From Latrodectus hesperus (lineage: Eukaryota; Arthropoda; Arachnida; Araneae; Theridiidae): 64,000 nt of DNA. The notes below the pieces were generated by a model. The model ran no database searches. It was given only the letters and a program-made list of their open reading frames with translations, and was not told the DNA's origin. The stretch lies in contig CM075862.1 in NCBI GenBank assembly GCA_037975125.1, positions 77,791,960 through 77,855,959 of the forward strand, read 5' to 3'. The position numbers and the translations under genes are program-made. This document shows positions 34,409 through 45,500 of the stretch, piece after piece. Each line of letters begins with the position of its first letter. Within the stretch, counting starts at the first letter, position 1.

Positions 34409-35440
34409 TCAGTACCCAGACCAGCCACCTCTGGCTGCAATAACATCATTTATCCGCCTAGGCATGGAGTCAAACAGCGATTGTATGGCATGTACGGGGA
34501 TCTCAGTCCATGCAGCTTCAACACTATGCCACAGTTCATCGACAGTAGTGGATGGTGAGTGATGGCGTGCCAATCGCTCAGCAACCATTGACCACACGTT
34601 CTCAATTGGTGACAGATCAGGAGAACGTGCTGGCCAGGGTAACAGTCGAACCTGTTCTGCATCAAGGAAGTTCAGAACAGTACGGGCAACATGCGGTTGT
34701 GCATTATCCTGTTGAAACAAAGCATTAGGGAGGCCTCGAAGGTAGGGCAGAGCCACGGGCCTTAACACATCGGAAATGTAACAGTTGCTGTTCAAAGTGC
34801 CGGTAATGCGAACTAGAGGTGATCGAGACGTGTATCCAATGGCACCCCATACCATCACTCCAGCAGATGGGCCAGTATGGCGATGTCCAATGCAAGCTGG
34901 CAATGCGCGTTCTCCACGATGCCTCCAAACACGGATACGGCCATCATAGTCCTGTATACAGAACCGAGATTCATCTCTAAAGATGACGTGATGCCATTCC
35001 CGCGTCCAGGTTCGTCGCTGATCACACCATTGAAGGCGCTCCTGTCTGTGACGCAGCGTCAATGGTAGCCAAAGCCATGGTCGCCGTTTAGACAATCCAT
35101 GCTGCTGCAAACGTCGTCGAACTGTTCGAGCAGAAACTTGTTGCCTTGCAAATGACTCCATATCTCGACTCAGGGTTCGTGACGTAGCTGTACGATCCCT
35201 TGTGACCATGCGGATAAGATGTCTGTCTTCTCTGCTGTTAGTGATGAGGGGTCGCTGAGATCCTGCATGACGTTCAGTATGATTGTCCTGAACCCATCGA
35301 TTCCATACTCTGCAAACAGTCATGGGGTCTCGACCGTTGCGTGCAGCAATATTGCGGTACGATAAACCGCAATCCCGGTAGGCTATAATTCTTCCTCGAT
35401 CAGACACGTGCTGATAGGCATTTCTTCTTACACGAGGCAT
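34409..35440 (-). CDS. Tc1-like DDE transposase, 343 aa, intact
   Basis: Cuts the element at its inverted repeats and inserts it at TA. The N-terminal region carries paired helix-turn-helix DNA-binding signatures (ISYRN-like GLSYRNIAARNGRDPMTVCR at about 25-44, and the ARTVRRRLQQHGL helix at about 104-116). The catalytic triad is complete: D156 in VIFRDESRF, D245 in LFQQDNAQPH and E280 in SPDLSPIENVW, with 34 residues between the last two (DD34E). Length fits the roughly 340-aa family norm. The frame stays open upstream to an ATG at 35566, but I chose 35440 because MPRVRR is the usual Tc1 start and gives the normal length. Base composition differs sharply from the AT-rich flanks. Confidence 0.93.
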   Translation of the reverse strand: MPRVRRNAYQHVSDRGRIIAYRDCGLSYRNIAARNGRDPMTVCRVWNRWVQDNHTERHAGSQRPLITNSREDRHLIRMVTRDRTATSRTLSRDMESFARQQVSARTVRRRLQQHGLSKRRPWLWLPLTLRHRQERLQWCDQRRTWTREWHHVIFRDESRFCIQDYDGRIRVWRHRGERALPACIGHRHTGPSAGVMVWGAIGYTSRSPLVRITGTLNSNCYISDVLRPVALPYLRGLPNALFQQDNAQPHVARTVLNFLDAEQVRLLPWPARSPDLSPIENVWSMVAERLARHHSPSTTVDELWHSVEAAWTEIPVHAIQSLFDSMPRRINDVIAARGGWSGY

Positions 35441-35643
35441 TACAACAACTTTCTTTGCCGAAAACAACGTTGAAACGGAAATTGAGTAGAAGAAAACTGC
35501 TGTCAAATCTCTGGTTTTATACACATTGTAGACGTCGCTACTGTCGCCTGCTTTGTATGAATGCACTTAAAATCTAATCATTTGCATATCACAGCAAGTT
35601 CTACCTGTCATGCAAATTTCACGTGTGTGGTGTTTCGCTTTCC

Positions 35644-35672
35644 TGGTGCAGCAATTTTAATGGCCAGTAGTG
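35644..35672 (-). repeat. Tc1-like element, right terminal inverted repeat
   Basis: Mirror of the left repeat with one T/C difference, followed by TA at 35673-35674. Confidence 0.93.
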
Positions 35673-35674
35673 TA

Positions 35675-36040
35675 TGTATTTCTTGCCAAATCAATAGAAA
35701 TGTCGTTTTTATCATAGAACACGCCTAAATTGCGCAATTATTATCCAAAATCTGAATATTTTAGATCTGCCTGAGATATTTTAAGACAAATGCAAGTAAT
35801 GTTTATATATAAATTTGTAACAACGCCACCCTTCTATCTCAAGGACTGCACGTCTCAGGAAATAAAGCTTCTTGATAAATGGCCAAGTATAAAGTACAAA
35901 AGAAAAAGAGTCATTTTTGGTGATACAAAAACTAAAAGTAGTAGACAAATATAAAAAAATATTCTATTAAGATTATTTACAGAGACCCTAGTCTAATCCA
36001 TTTTTAATTTACATATTCAATAAAGAGCTAATATTTAATA
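35675..36040. other. Intergenic, no feature seen
   Basis: AT-rich sequence between the Tc1 element and the Gypsy relic. A Gypsy 3' LTR would be expected on this side of the relic, but none is recognisable. Confidence 0.4.
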
Positions 36041-36044
36041 ATGT

Positions 36045-37440
36045 AGTACCTTCGGTTTTGAAGGTGTTTTCCTCACACGAAAAACGACATCGTTCCGTAT
36101 TTTTAGGACCATGTATGGGCAATCACAGTTTGCTTGCAACTTTAGAGAAACGTTGAATTGATTCCACCACGAAACTTTGTCACCTTCCTGAAATTCATGT
36201 CCCGTCGCTCGTCAAATCTTGTTTTCGTTCTCTCGGTCATCAGGTTGATTCAGTCTTGAACAAGGTGAAGAACACCTTCAAGACGTGCCTGAAGATCTCG
36301 GAGGTATTCTTCTGGCTATGAAAACGTATCCGGTGGACAAACGAACTGAAGGTCACAACTAAGTTCACGAACAAGGAACATATGAGAAGGAAAATGCCTG
36401 GTTGTTGTTACTAATGACAGTTGGACAAGCCAAGATCGCTATGCGAATTTAAGTCAATTGGGAGCGTCTTCCGTTTTAATCAGAGCACCAGGAAGGTGAA
36501 AGTACGACTTTGCTCTACACACATGCCATAGGTACCCGTTTATAAGGTAGGCAACCATTCACATCTCATTCATACAAGGAAAGGACAAAGATAGGATAGA
36601 TAAAGTACATTAATGCCCGAACCGGGATTCGAACTCAGGACCTCATTGTCCGCAGTCAGGCGCGCTGACCACTAGACAAATTGGGCAGCAATATACCTGG
36701 TAGTCTAGTGGATGGTACAGAGATAGGCAAGCAGGAACAGTGCTAATTTAAAATCCTAATTTTGCTGATTTCTGGAAATCATAAGTGAGAGGTATACAAG
36801 ATGGTTCGATTAAACCTCCCTACCATGCTGTCCGATTGTTAATGTCTGGACGTGGTCTGTGTGTCTCGTCTGTGTTCCGAGAATTCAACATATTCCTTTA
36901 AACATCACAGAGGTGAAATTCGAACTAAATTTTTCTCTAAGGGTGTGCCGAATCTGAAAATCCTTTGCTGCACTAGAAACTCTGTTACTCTAGTAGCTTC
37001 TTGATCGGAGATTGCAAACGTTTCAGACTACTTAAGAATTCCACGAGAACTAGGATGATTTTGCTGATATTTGAAGACTGCTGTAGGAACCCAAAATGTC
37101 CAGTGTTATCCACTCGAAAATGCTTCTACGTTGTACCGCTGCAATTTCTCTCGGTAACATTTCCTTGGTTTCTTACGAACCTCAGTCATCTCAAGATTGG
37201 CACCCCATCTCTACATCTTGTCTTGCTCCAATAGAAGCGCTCTCGAACCTTCTGTGGAGTCTTCCTCACTCCGAAGTACAAATTTCAGTTTGATGTTACG
37301 TCCATCATCGAATTCCCATTTCCTGTATAATACAGCATTTCTAATATGGAGTGAGTCCCATGGAGCTCATTATTATTTAGTAGTAGGACTGTAGGTGGAG
37401 ATGTCCTGCCAACTTGGTCTCATACTGAAAGATTCCTTTA
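36045..37440 (-). mobile_element. Decayed Ty3/Gypsy retrotransposon relic (pol, integrase part)
   Basis: Read on the minus strand it gives, in order, the linker after RNase H (RPSWQDIS, AVLYRKWE), the zinc-finger end (FGVRKTPQKVRERFYW), a broken integrase core (ITLDILG, FRFGTP, SDSMVGRFNRTI) and the integrase C-terminal part (FLVRELSCDLQFVCPPD, then GHEFQEGDKV and SKPKVLHY). Several stop codons and frameshifts break it, parts of the core are lost, and a SINE (36403-36687) interrupts it. It cannot make a working protein. Limits are approximate; weak similarity may extend to about 37540. Confidence 0.85.
36403..36687 (-). mobile_element. tRNA-derived SINE, copy 2, nested in the Gypsy relic
   Basis: On the minus strand the head begins TGCCCAATTTG and carries box A (36667-36679, TTGTCTAGTGGTC) and box B (36624-36636, GAGTTCGAATCCC). 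The 5' and 3' ends of the head can form a 7-bp acceptor-like stem with one mismatch. The anticodon arm does not pair well, which argues against a working tRNA. The 3' part matches SINE copy 1. Imperfect 14-bp duplications flank it (36688-36701 and 36389-36402, 11 of 14 matching), and each lies within integrase-derived sequence. Confidence 0.85.
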
Positions 37441-37540
37441 ATTCCAAATTGGATTTACATGTGGATCTTCTCCGAGTCCTTCATCACTTTATGAATGTCG
37501 GTGAAACAGTAACTTGGCGTACAGGTTTTTTTAGTTTTTG

Positions 37541-39120
37541 CAATCATTCATCTGAAATTAACTGTTTTTTTTAGTTATATATGTATAATCTTTTTATTTA
37601 AAATGTTGATATTAATAAAACGCACACATTACGTTCATAACATCGATTTAAATCCCGTTTAATGAGAAAAGTTAAACGTGAATTATTTGTACAACGCGTT
37701 CTCCTATACATTCGGTCCTGACTGAACTGGATTACCATAAAGTTATTGTGGCTGTGAACTGGATCTTTATTTTAGTCAACAGTTATGAATACCACAATCT
37801 AACATCTCGCCACCTAGTCGCAACATTAAAAGCAAATACTCAATTAGGTTATCGAACAATTTTTTAAAAATTTTAAAACAAACGCAAAAAATTATATTTT
37901 TTAACAAAATTTAAATTTAATAATGCAAGTAAAAATTCCAGGATTAATTTACGATTTTCAAGGAGTCAAGTTAAAATATCAAGGGCCTTAAAAAATTTTT
38001 TTCGAATTCCAGGAGTTGTATGAACTCTGTAATAAGTTTGAAGAAAACTGGAAGAGAAAGACTGGAAACAGTCACCTGAAGAGATTATGCGGCAGACTAA
38101 GGCCCATGCCGTGCTGTAAAATCAATAAAGAATGTATAATAGGCTTAAATGAAAAGGCAATTAAAAGAATGGCAACAAAATGTAATTTGAACACAAAGCA
38201 CGCGCGCAATCCGTGAAAAAAATTATGCTATTCCTAAAATTCGAAAAAATAATTTCTTCCATTTAAACATACACAGAAAAAATACATTTTATTTTTAAAA
38301 TATGTATAATTATGTTTTAAGTTATTATAAACCTAGAAAAAACGAGATTATCTTCCCTAGATCATCTCAATTTTATCACACTTATTAATGTGAGATGGGT
38401 CCAAATAATATATCTAATCAGATGTATTTCATAATATATAAGTATTTTCTCTGTACAATTCATTATATTTTCAATCATATTGTGTATTACTTGTTTTATG
38501 TGACTATTATACGTCATTACCAACAAGATTTATTTTGGAATATTCGCCTGAAAAACTGCGTAATATATACGGGAAATACTGTATTATTTGACAATTTAAT
38601 TAATTAGTGTTTATAAACATTTTTTATTAGTTAAATTGGTTCACACTTGTTATTAATCAAATTGCTTAGATTTTCTTTGCCAATCTCAATTTTTATTCAC
38701 TATCTATGGAAAAATATATACATTGAAATATCAAGGTTTTTTAATTTTATCAAAAGATTACCTCAGTTGTAATCATTTATAAAAATTGCTATTTTTCAAT
38801 AGACAACTAAGCTTTTTATATCATCTTTAAATAATATGGATTAAATGGAAAATTTCAGGCAATATAATGTATTCCCATAAAACGTGAAATAAGTAAGAAA
38901 ATTTGGAATTATTACAGAAATCTTAGTGATTTTAGGATTGCTTGCAAGAACCAGATTTTATTTTTAATACAGAAGAAATTGAAAATTCGATGTTCCATGA
39001 ATCACAAACTACTCTTTGTCTAACCAGAATCAAAAATCTTACAGCCCCATAAAAATTTTATACTTGCATAACATGTTTATATTTTCAAAAAACCCAATCT
39101 TCAATAAATTAACACTAATA
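37541..39120. other. Intergenic, no gene seen
   Basis: Includes a dispersed-repeat-like patch at 37925-38030 and a short frame at 38016-38216 that matches nothing I know. The rest is AT-rich. Confidence 0.4.
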
Positions 39121-39129
39121 AAAAAAGAA

Positions 39130-40790
39130 CTTTTTTAAAAGGATAATTTGAGGTGAATTTTTGGAAATATTTTTTAAATAGAGAGCATGACTCAATTCGT
39201 CCTGTTTTACTGTGATTTGTCTTTGACTCAGAAATCCCTCATCAGGAAGATGGTAAAAGCACATGCATTGAGCTAGTAAAAAATTGTATGAATAGCTTCA
39301 CTTCAGCTTTTTTTTTCCATGGTATTTTTGAAAGGACAGCTTTGCAGACATTGAAAACAAAAACTACTATAGAGATTAATGATCAAATAAAGCACATCTA
39401 TAACAATTTTTAAGTTATATTTCTTGTTAGTCGCCTTTTCAACGACGTTCTATAAGAAAATTCAAATCATCTTTCCTTAATATGAACAATGAAACTCAAG
39501 GTGGGTATCAAAATATAAGAAATTTTAACGGAAATCTAGAGAGATATAATCATTTTGTAAAGCAATTTAAAGTAGCATTAATGCAAGTATTTGATAAATG
39601 ATGGCACACCTTAATTTCGCTGTGAAGTAATTTCTTTTGACATTATCTGATTTCTTAATAAACAAAGATGATAAGATTATAAGCTTAAATACTGCAAATA
39701 AATTTAAATAATTTTTTCTCATATTATCAAAAGTGAGGTATACAAACATTATGAAGAAATTTTTTTTAATTTGTATACTACAACAGTACTTATCTTATGA
39801 AGTGCTTTTGACTTCGTTCCTTCAGCTTCTGTGTCAATTCTATTCACAATGTATTAAAAACTAAAAATATGTGATTATACTATTCATTTGCAATAGCTAC
39901 AGAAAATTTGACATGCCAGTAAGAAAAAAAGCAAGTTTTTTTTCCAGCTCATTTGAATTGTTGACAATTTTCACATGAACCTCCAGATTACAGCTTCAAT
40001 ATTTGTAAAATCACACTTGATTCCTAAATTGATCGAGATTGATTTACGTCAGTTTATAATGCTGTAGTCAAGTGGAAGATTTGAACTTTTAAGTTTATTT
40101 ATAACTCAAAACTGTCATTTTTCGCATATGAGGCCTTTTTAAAGTAGATTCCACATCACTGCAAACATCGAGGTCATTAGAGAATCCAACATACGGAATA
40201 ACCCCATTCAGACCATTCTTCAGAGAAGAAAGTCCCAAGATTGAATAACAAGACATGAATGTTATTTTCTGCTTTTACAGGCAAATCTGTCGCAGTAGGT
40301 GCTTTGGAATCTTTCCTTGTGGCAGGTGATAAGTAGTAAAAGCATTATAATAGCCTTCACATGTTAAGCTATCAAAAAATAAAGACAATTTTTCTTTGTT
40401 ACAGTTAATAACGTATGTAAATTTTATAAACTGACTACTGACTTTTCTTGGATAAGCAATTAAAAAAATACTTATTTTTCAAAAATTTTTAACTCTTACT
40501 AAATTATGCGATAATTTAATCCTGGAAAATATTAATGCATTTTATACAGAATTTGTCCTGGTATAAAGGCAAAAGACAAAGACTTTCCCTATCTTACCCT
40601 TGTAACAAGCAGACCAACACCTGTCTATTTCAGTTTACAAGTGGACATTTAAGTCCCATATTTCTGGGGATAGAAAGAGATTTCATCTTTGTCCAAAATA
40701 CCTGTACAAATACACATTACCTCAGTACATCTTGGACTAGAAGGATATTTATACTGTCCACTTCTTGTATCGGATTTTATTAATGTCAAT
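39130..40790 (-). pseudogene. Unidentified coding-like debris
   Basis: Several minus-strand stretches read like protein but are broken by stops and frame changes. One (40440 to about 40270) includes LSLFFDSLTCEGYYNAFTTY. A second (about 40242-40090) includes LNGVIPYVGFSNDLDVC. Weaker ones lie at 40760-40590 (GILDKDEISFYPQKYG) and 39270-39130 (FLSQRQITVKQDELSHALY). They share strand and proximity, so they may come from one decayed gene or transposase. I do not recognise the family. No reliable exon model can be built. Confidence 0.35.
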
Positions 40791-40999
40791 GATTTCACTG
40801 ATCAGGTTCGACTATCAGACCAGATGGGAGATTAGAAACAATCTACAATTTGCAAAATTATTTCTAGTACCAATAAATTATCTTATAAATTCCATAAAAC
40901 ATCAAAGTTTAATTATTAGTATTATAGAAACCATGTTACTTTTAGCATATTTTAGAATGCATAGAAAGTTTTTTACAGCACTTTCGTAATGTCCTACTT

Positions 41000-42401
41000 T
41001 CTTCAATGTCAATAAACTTCCACTTTTAAAAAACTTTATTACAAGAAAACAAAATTGTTTTTAACACAAAATATATTATATTTAAACAGAAGGAATTTTT
41101 CATTTTGTATGCCACAAGTAAAACAAGGACTGATCATTTAAATTAAAAGATCCTATAAGATATGCAGTTAGCAAAGGTAAATTCTTAACATTCCAATTAA
41201 GAAAATGAAAAAATAGAATGGCCTTTTTTAATGATCAATATTTATGAGACAAGGACACAAGCATTTAAAAATAAACAGATATCTTATAAATTCACAACTT
41301 TTATGTTTAATAAATATAAGTAATAATATATCAAAATTTTCATATTTATGGGTAAATAATTTTTTTATAACAAACAATACAAAAATAAATTACATAAAAT
41401 TGCGACAAATTACATATTTGCTAAAAATATTCTCACACTGCAGATACATTTTCCTGGGACTATTATAGAAAGAAAAAATTGGAAATTATACTTTATATTA
41501 AATTCATAATGTTTGTAAGGGAAATAAAATGCAAATGTATTTAAAATGCAATAGATATAAAGTTAAAAAACTGAATTCACTTGCAGTTTGCATAGTTAAC
41601 AAGCGCTGAATAAATGCTTTGACACACAATTTCTTAAACATCACTACCACAAACATTTATTATGAAATATATAACATTCAAAAGAGTTCATTGAAAACAT
41701 CTCACAAAGCTATAAAAGTTTTTGTCATAGGGAAAAGAGCACTGCATTGAATACGCAGTTTTTAATATTAAATACTTGGGCTAATGGTCATTTTGGTTCA
41801 GTTCCAAGTCAAACTAGGAATAAGGAAATCAACAACTATATCATAATTTTATGTACATATAATGAAACAAGGATAACTCAGTTTCTCACTAGATAGGAAT
41901 TTCATAAGTGTAAGCATAAGCTACAAATCATTAACTCACATCATTTGTAAAGCAACTAATTTACTAACATAGGAAGCAACAATTTCCCTATCAAAATTTT
42001 TAAAAAATAATTAAAGCAAATATAACTATATTTCATTAAATTATATGAAACAGTGGAGAAAAAGATAGCTTACAGAATCTTGTAAGAGTTCTTTTAACAG
42101 TATTTAATGGTCAATTCATTCATGTAAAAATAAACACCTAAATATTATAAATAAGTGGTCAGTTCAAGAAGGGTACTTTAAACAAAGTGAAAGGGAACAA
42201 TTGCATTAATGTAACAAAAAGATATGGACTAGATAATAAACATTATTCAGAACATAATACACTTAAAAATATTATATATCAAAATACAGCAACATAACAA
42301 TTCTCCAAATGAGAAAGTGATAAAAAAAAGTTCCTAGTTGAGATACAAGTTGTGCTTGCAACGCTGTTTTAATTCAAGGGAATGAAAAGTTTGCCTTTTG
42401 C
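41000..42401 (-). other. Probable 3' UTR and downstream flank of the zyxin-family gene
   Basis: AT-rich sequence after the stop codon on the minus strand. A reverse-strand AATAAA (TTTATT at 41035-41040) could end the transcript, but several others exist. A tRNA-like patch lies at about 41725-41825. Confidence 0.4.
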
Positions 42402-42530
42402 TTATAATTCTGTTGTCATACAGGAAGTTAATGCTTGAACTCTTTTGGCATTGCAGCTACGACAGAGAATGTGGTCATCGAGAGGATAACAACTTCCTTC
42501 GGCTTCAGATGATAACCGTAATCCACAGTC
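42402..42530 (-). CDS. Zyx: Zyxin-family last exon: end of LIM3 and PDZ-ligand tail
   Basis: Starts DCGLRLSSE after a TTATAG acceptor, and carries [14 protein letters not shown] with the last zinc ligands. It ends TTEL and a TAA. The last four residues fit a class I PDZ ligand, as in LPP (STDL). Confidence 0.93.
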   Translation of the reverse strand, partial: DCGLRLSSEAEGSCYPLDDHILCRSCNAKRVQALTSCMTTEL

Positions 42531-45500
42531 CTATAAGAAAGAATAAATACATTATTTAAATAAATATGATTGAAATAAATTTTGGAAAATCTATAAACTT
42601 TTCAAGAGTGTTCACATTAGGAATAAATATTACTAGCTATTATTGGCAGAGAATATGCATCCACAAAATTATTTTATGGCGAGACAATTAAATTATATAA
42701 AAAATTAGATGAACAATATACTGCCTTATAATATATACTGTTAAGTAAGACAGAAAATATTTGAGCATATTTCTTTTATTGTGGAATATATTACAAGAAA
42801 TAAGTATATTGGCTAATAAATATTGAACCCCATTTCATACAAATAGATTCAACAAAGAGTGTTTTGAACAAATATTTAAAAAGTGAAGAAAAATAGAAAA
42901 TTCAGACAATAACTTAAGATATTTAATTTTTAAAATTAGTAAACTTTATTATTTGAAATATATATAAAATACAGAAACTGAATTGTCTATTAAGTAATTA
43001 TTAAAAGTTGCCATGATGCCAAAATTTAAGAACCTAATAACCTTAAAATTGTTATTTAATATATTTAATTTTTATGAGCTAAATTTATAACCCTATTTGA
43101 TAAAAAAAATAAATAAAATAAAATAAAAACAAAGTAAATAACAATATTTTATTATGTAAATTTGAAGTACAACAACTTTACTTGAAACTTTAGAAAAATA
43201 AAAAGTCATGGTGAGAATAATATTTTAACAATCAAGATTTTATTTAGTTACAAAATCAAATCGAATTCAGTCTTTTTCATTATTAAAATGTCACAATAAC
43301 ATTAAAAAACAAGTAATTTTACCTCACATCTGTAACACTGAACATGAAAACTGCGATCAAGAGCAACCACTCTTACTGTTTCTTCTTTCCCAGGTTCTGG
43401 CATTATGGGTAGGTTGCAAACACAACAGCGTGGTGCAAATTTCCTGAAATCAATGATACATAGAAATTTCAGAATCAAAACTTCAGAAAATTTTTATACA
43501 GCCTATAATTTCAGTTTAGCAATAAAGTGTAACAATATGTATTTTTTTTCTAACAACTTTGAATTAAAGTTTATAATCTATTATTAAATTATGAATTGAA
43601 AATCAATATTTTATCGATATTTTAAAATAAAAAAATTCTAAATAGCAAAAATATTTCAAAAGATTTGGAAATTAATGTTGCTTTTTAAAATTTTTAATAT
43701 TTTGAATTTTTTAAACATCTTTAAAGCATTAATTTCTAAATCATAATGTAACTCAAACTTTTACTCAAAAGCGGTTTGAAAAGAACTAGATTCATGAAGT
43801 TCATAATAACTACAAATTTGAAATCTCTGCTAACAGCTTTTTAAATTAAAAATTAATACACACACATAATATTTTTTAAAAATTATGCATCAAGAAACTT
43901 ACTTATGAAAGTCATCTATACAGTATATTTGATTGGTTGCATCTACAGTAAATGGAATACCATCCAAACACTTTCCACAAACAACACAGGTAAAACAGTT
44001 GGGATGGAAAGGTTTTCCAGTGGCTCTTAATATCTGTAATTAAATTGACATCTATTAAAAAAATTATCAGTTAAATATTAAATAACTAGAAAATAAAATA
44101 AGAACTTACACGATCAAGAATTCTTCCACCGCACACACAACATTTTTCTAAAGTATTCTAAATTCAAAGATAAAATAGATTTAAGAAAAAAAAACATGAC
44201 AATGAAAAATTAATTCTCATGAATATGAAAAATCAAAATTTACACTTTGAATTATATTATATACTAAAATGTATATGATATGGTAATAATACTTCTAAAT
44301 AATTAAATCTTAAAAACAATGATGGATAATTTCAGGAAAGTAAGCAATCAGAAAGTAATATGGTAACATAATATATACCAATGACTGTATAGATGTATAC
44401 AAAATCGATTTATCATTGATAATAAACAGGAACTAGGACAAAAATGAAAAGGTAACTATTTGAAATACTATTCTCATACAGGGTAAGGCCACTTTAAAAT
44501 ATTATCACAACTATAAACAATTTAAATTCAAAATATTGTTTTATGCAGATTTACAATACAATTAACTTTTATTATAAATTAGTGTCTTTAAAAAGTAATT
44601 TTTCTGAAGGATTAATTCAGAATAAAATGAATATTTAATCTTGAATCAGTAAAAAAATATATTTTGTTAATAATAAAAATAATTTCTTTAATTTTATTAA
44701 TAATAAAAATTATTTTTTAAACTTTAGCTAACATTTCTTTAAAATAGATTTTTTCTTCGCTTTCTGAACACACATAATTTATGTATATGTTTGGAAGGAT
44801 TGTGATGATGGTGAGACTATTTGACAAGGGAAAAGCAATTTAATTTTATTTAGGAAATATAAAATTTTGATTAATTTTTTTCGAGAAAAACTTGGTAATT
44901 TTTTTATTTACTATGTTTGTCAGGGTTCTGAAAAAATAAATTCCAGCTTTCTAGGAGTAAAATTTTTTTCCAGGAGGTATTAACATTGACATGTTTAATA
45001 AATAATGCCTCAAAATTATTATTAGTTACAATTTTTCAGATGACAACAGCGATGGATGTGTAAAAATTTAAATCAATATTTATAATATTAATGATTTCAA
45101 AAGCATTAAATAAGCCCAGAGCTACAATAGAAACAATTTATTTAAGCATTCATTTTCTTTATGCACTAATTATTTAAACATGTGATGGATGTTCTTGTAA
45201 TTTTCTTTGCATGGGACTCCCATCTATTAATTTATTGAACTTTAATTTTAATGATTTTTTTTCTTCCTTGGATTACTATTTAATAAAAAATACATGAACT
45301 TTTCTTCTGTTTATTAACACAAACTTTATTAAACTATTCAAATCATTACATTTGTTTATTTTAGACTACATATTTTATTTAATTATATCAGACTTCTATT
45401 TTAATACATTATCAACACTAATATTTAATTTTGTAAAGATACATGACAATCCAATTGTTATTTTATAGTTAATTAGCTAGTTTTTTTGAATTTCATTAAA

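Larger units (their letters stand above)
34274..35672 (-). mobile_element. Intact Tc1/mariner (DD34E) transposon, 1399 bp
   Basis: A complete cut-and-paste DNA transposon. Terminal inverted repeats are 34274-34302 and 35644-35672, both starting CACTACTGGCC when read inwards, with one mismatch in 29 bases. It is flanked by TA dinucleotides (34272-34273 and 35673-35674), the standard Tc1/mariner target duplication. One uninterrupted transposase frame fills most of it. Near-identical ends, an open frame and a G+C content near one half point to a young insertion, possibly still mobile if transposase is made. Confidence 0.95.

Noticed and set aside
34450..35068. Other open frames overlapping the transposase (34450-34665, 34725-34928, 34877-35068)
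   Set aside because: Out-of-frame shadows of the transposase on both strands.
35441..35566. 42-residue N-terminal extension of the transposase
   Set aside because: Open frame, but Tc1 transposases start at the equivalent of MPRVRR and the shorter form has the normal family length.
36614..36687. tRNA-Arg-like gene on the minus strand
   Set aside because: The acceptor nearly pairs, but the anticodon stem does not. The sequence continues into a body and tail shared with another SINE.
37001..37394. Plus-strand ATG frames
   Set aside because: They are the antisense shadow of the minus-strand Gypsy integrase relic.
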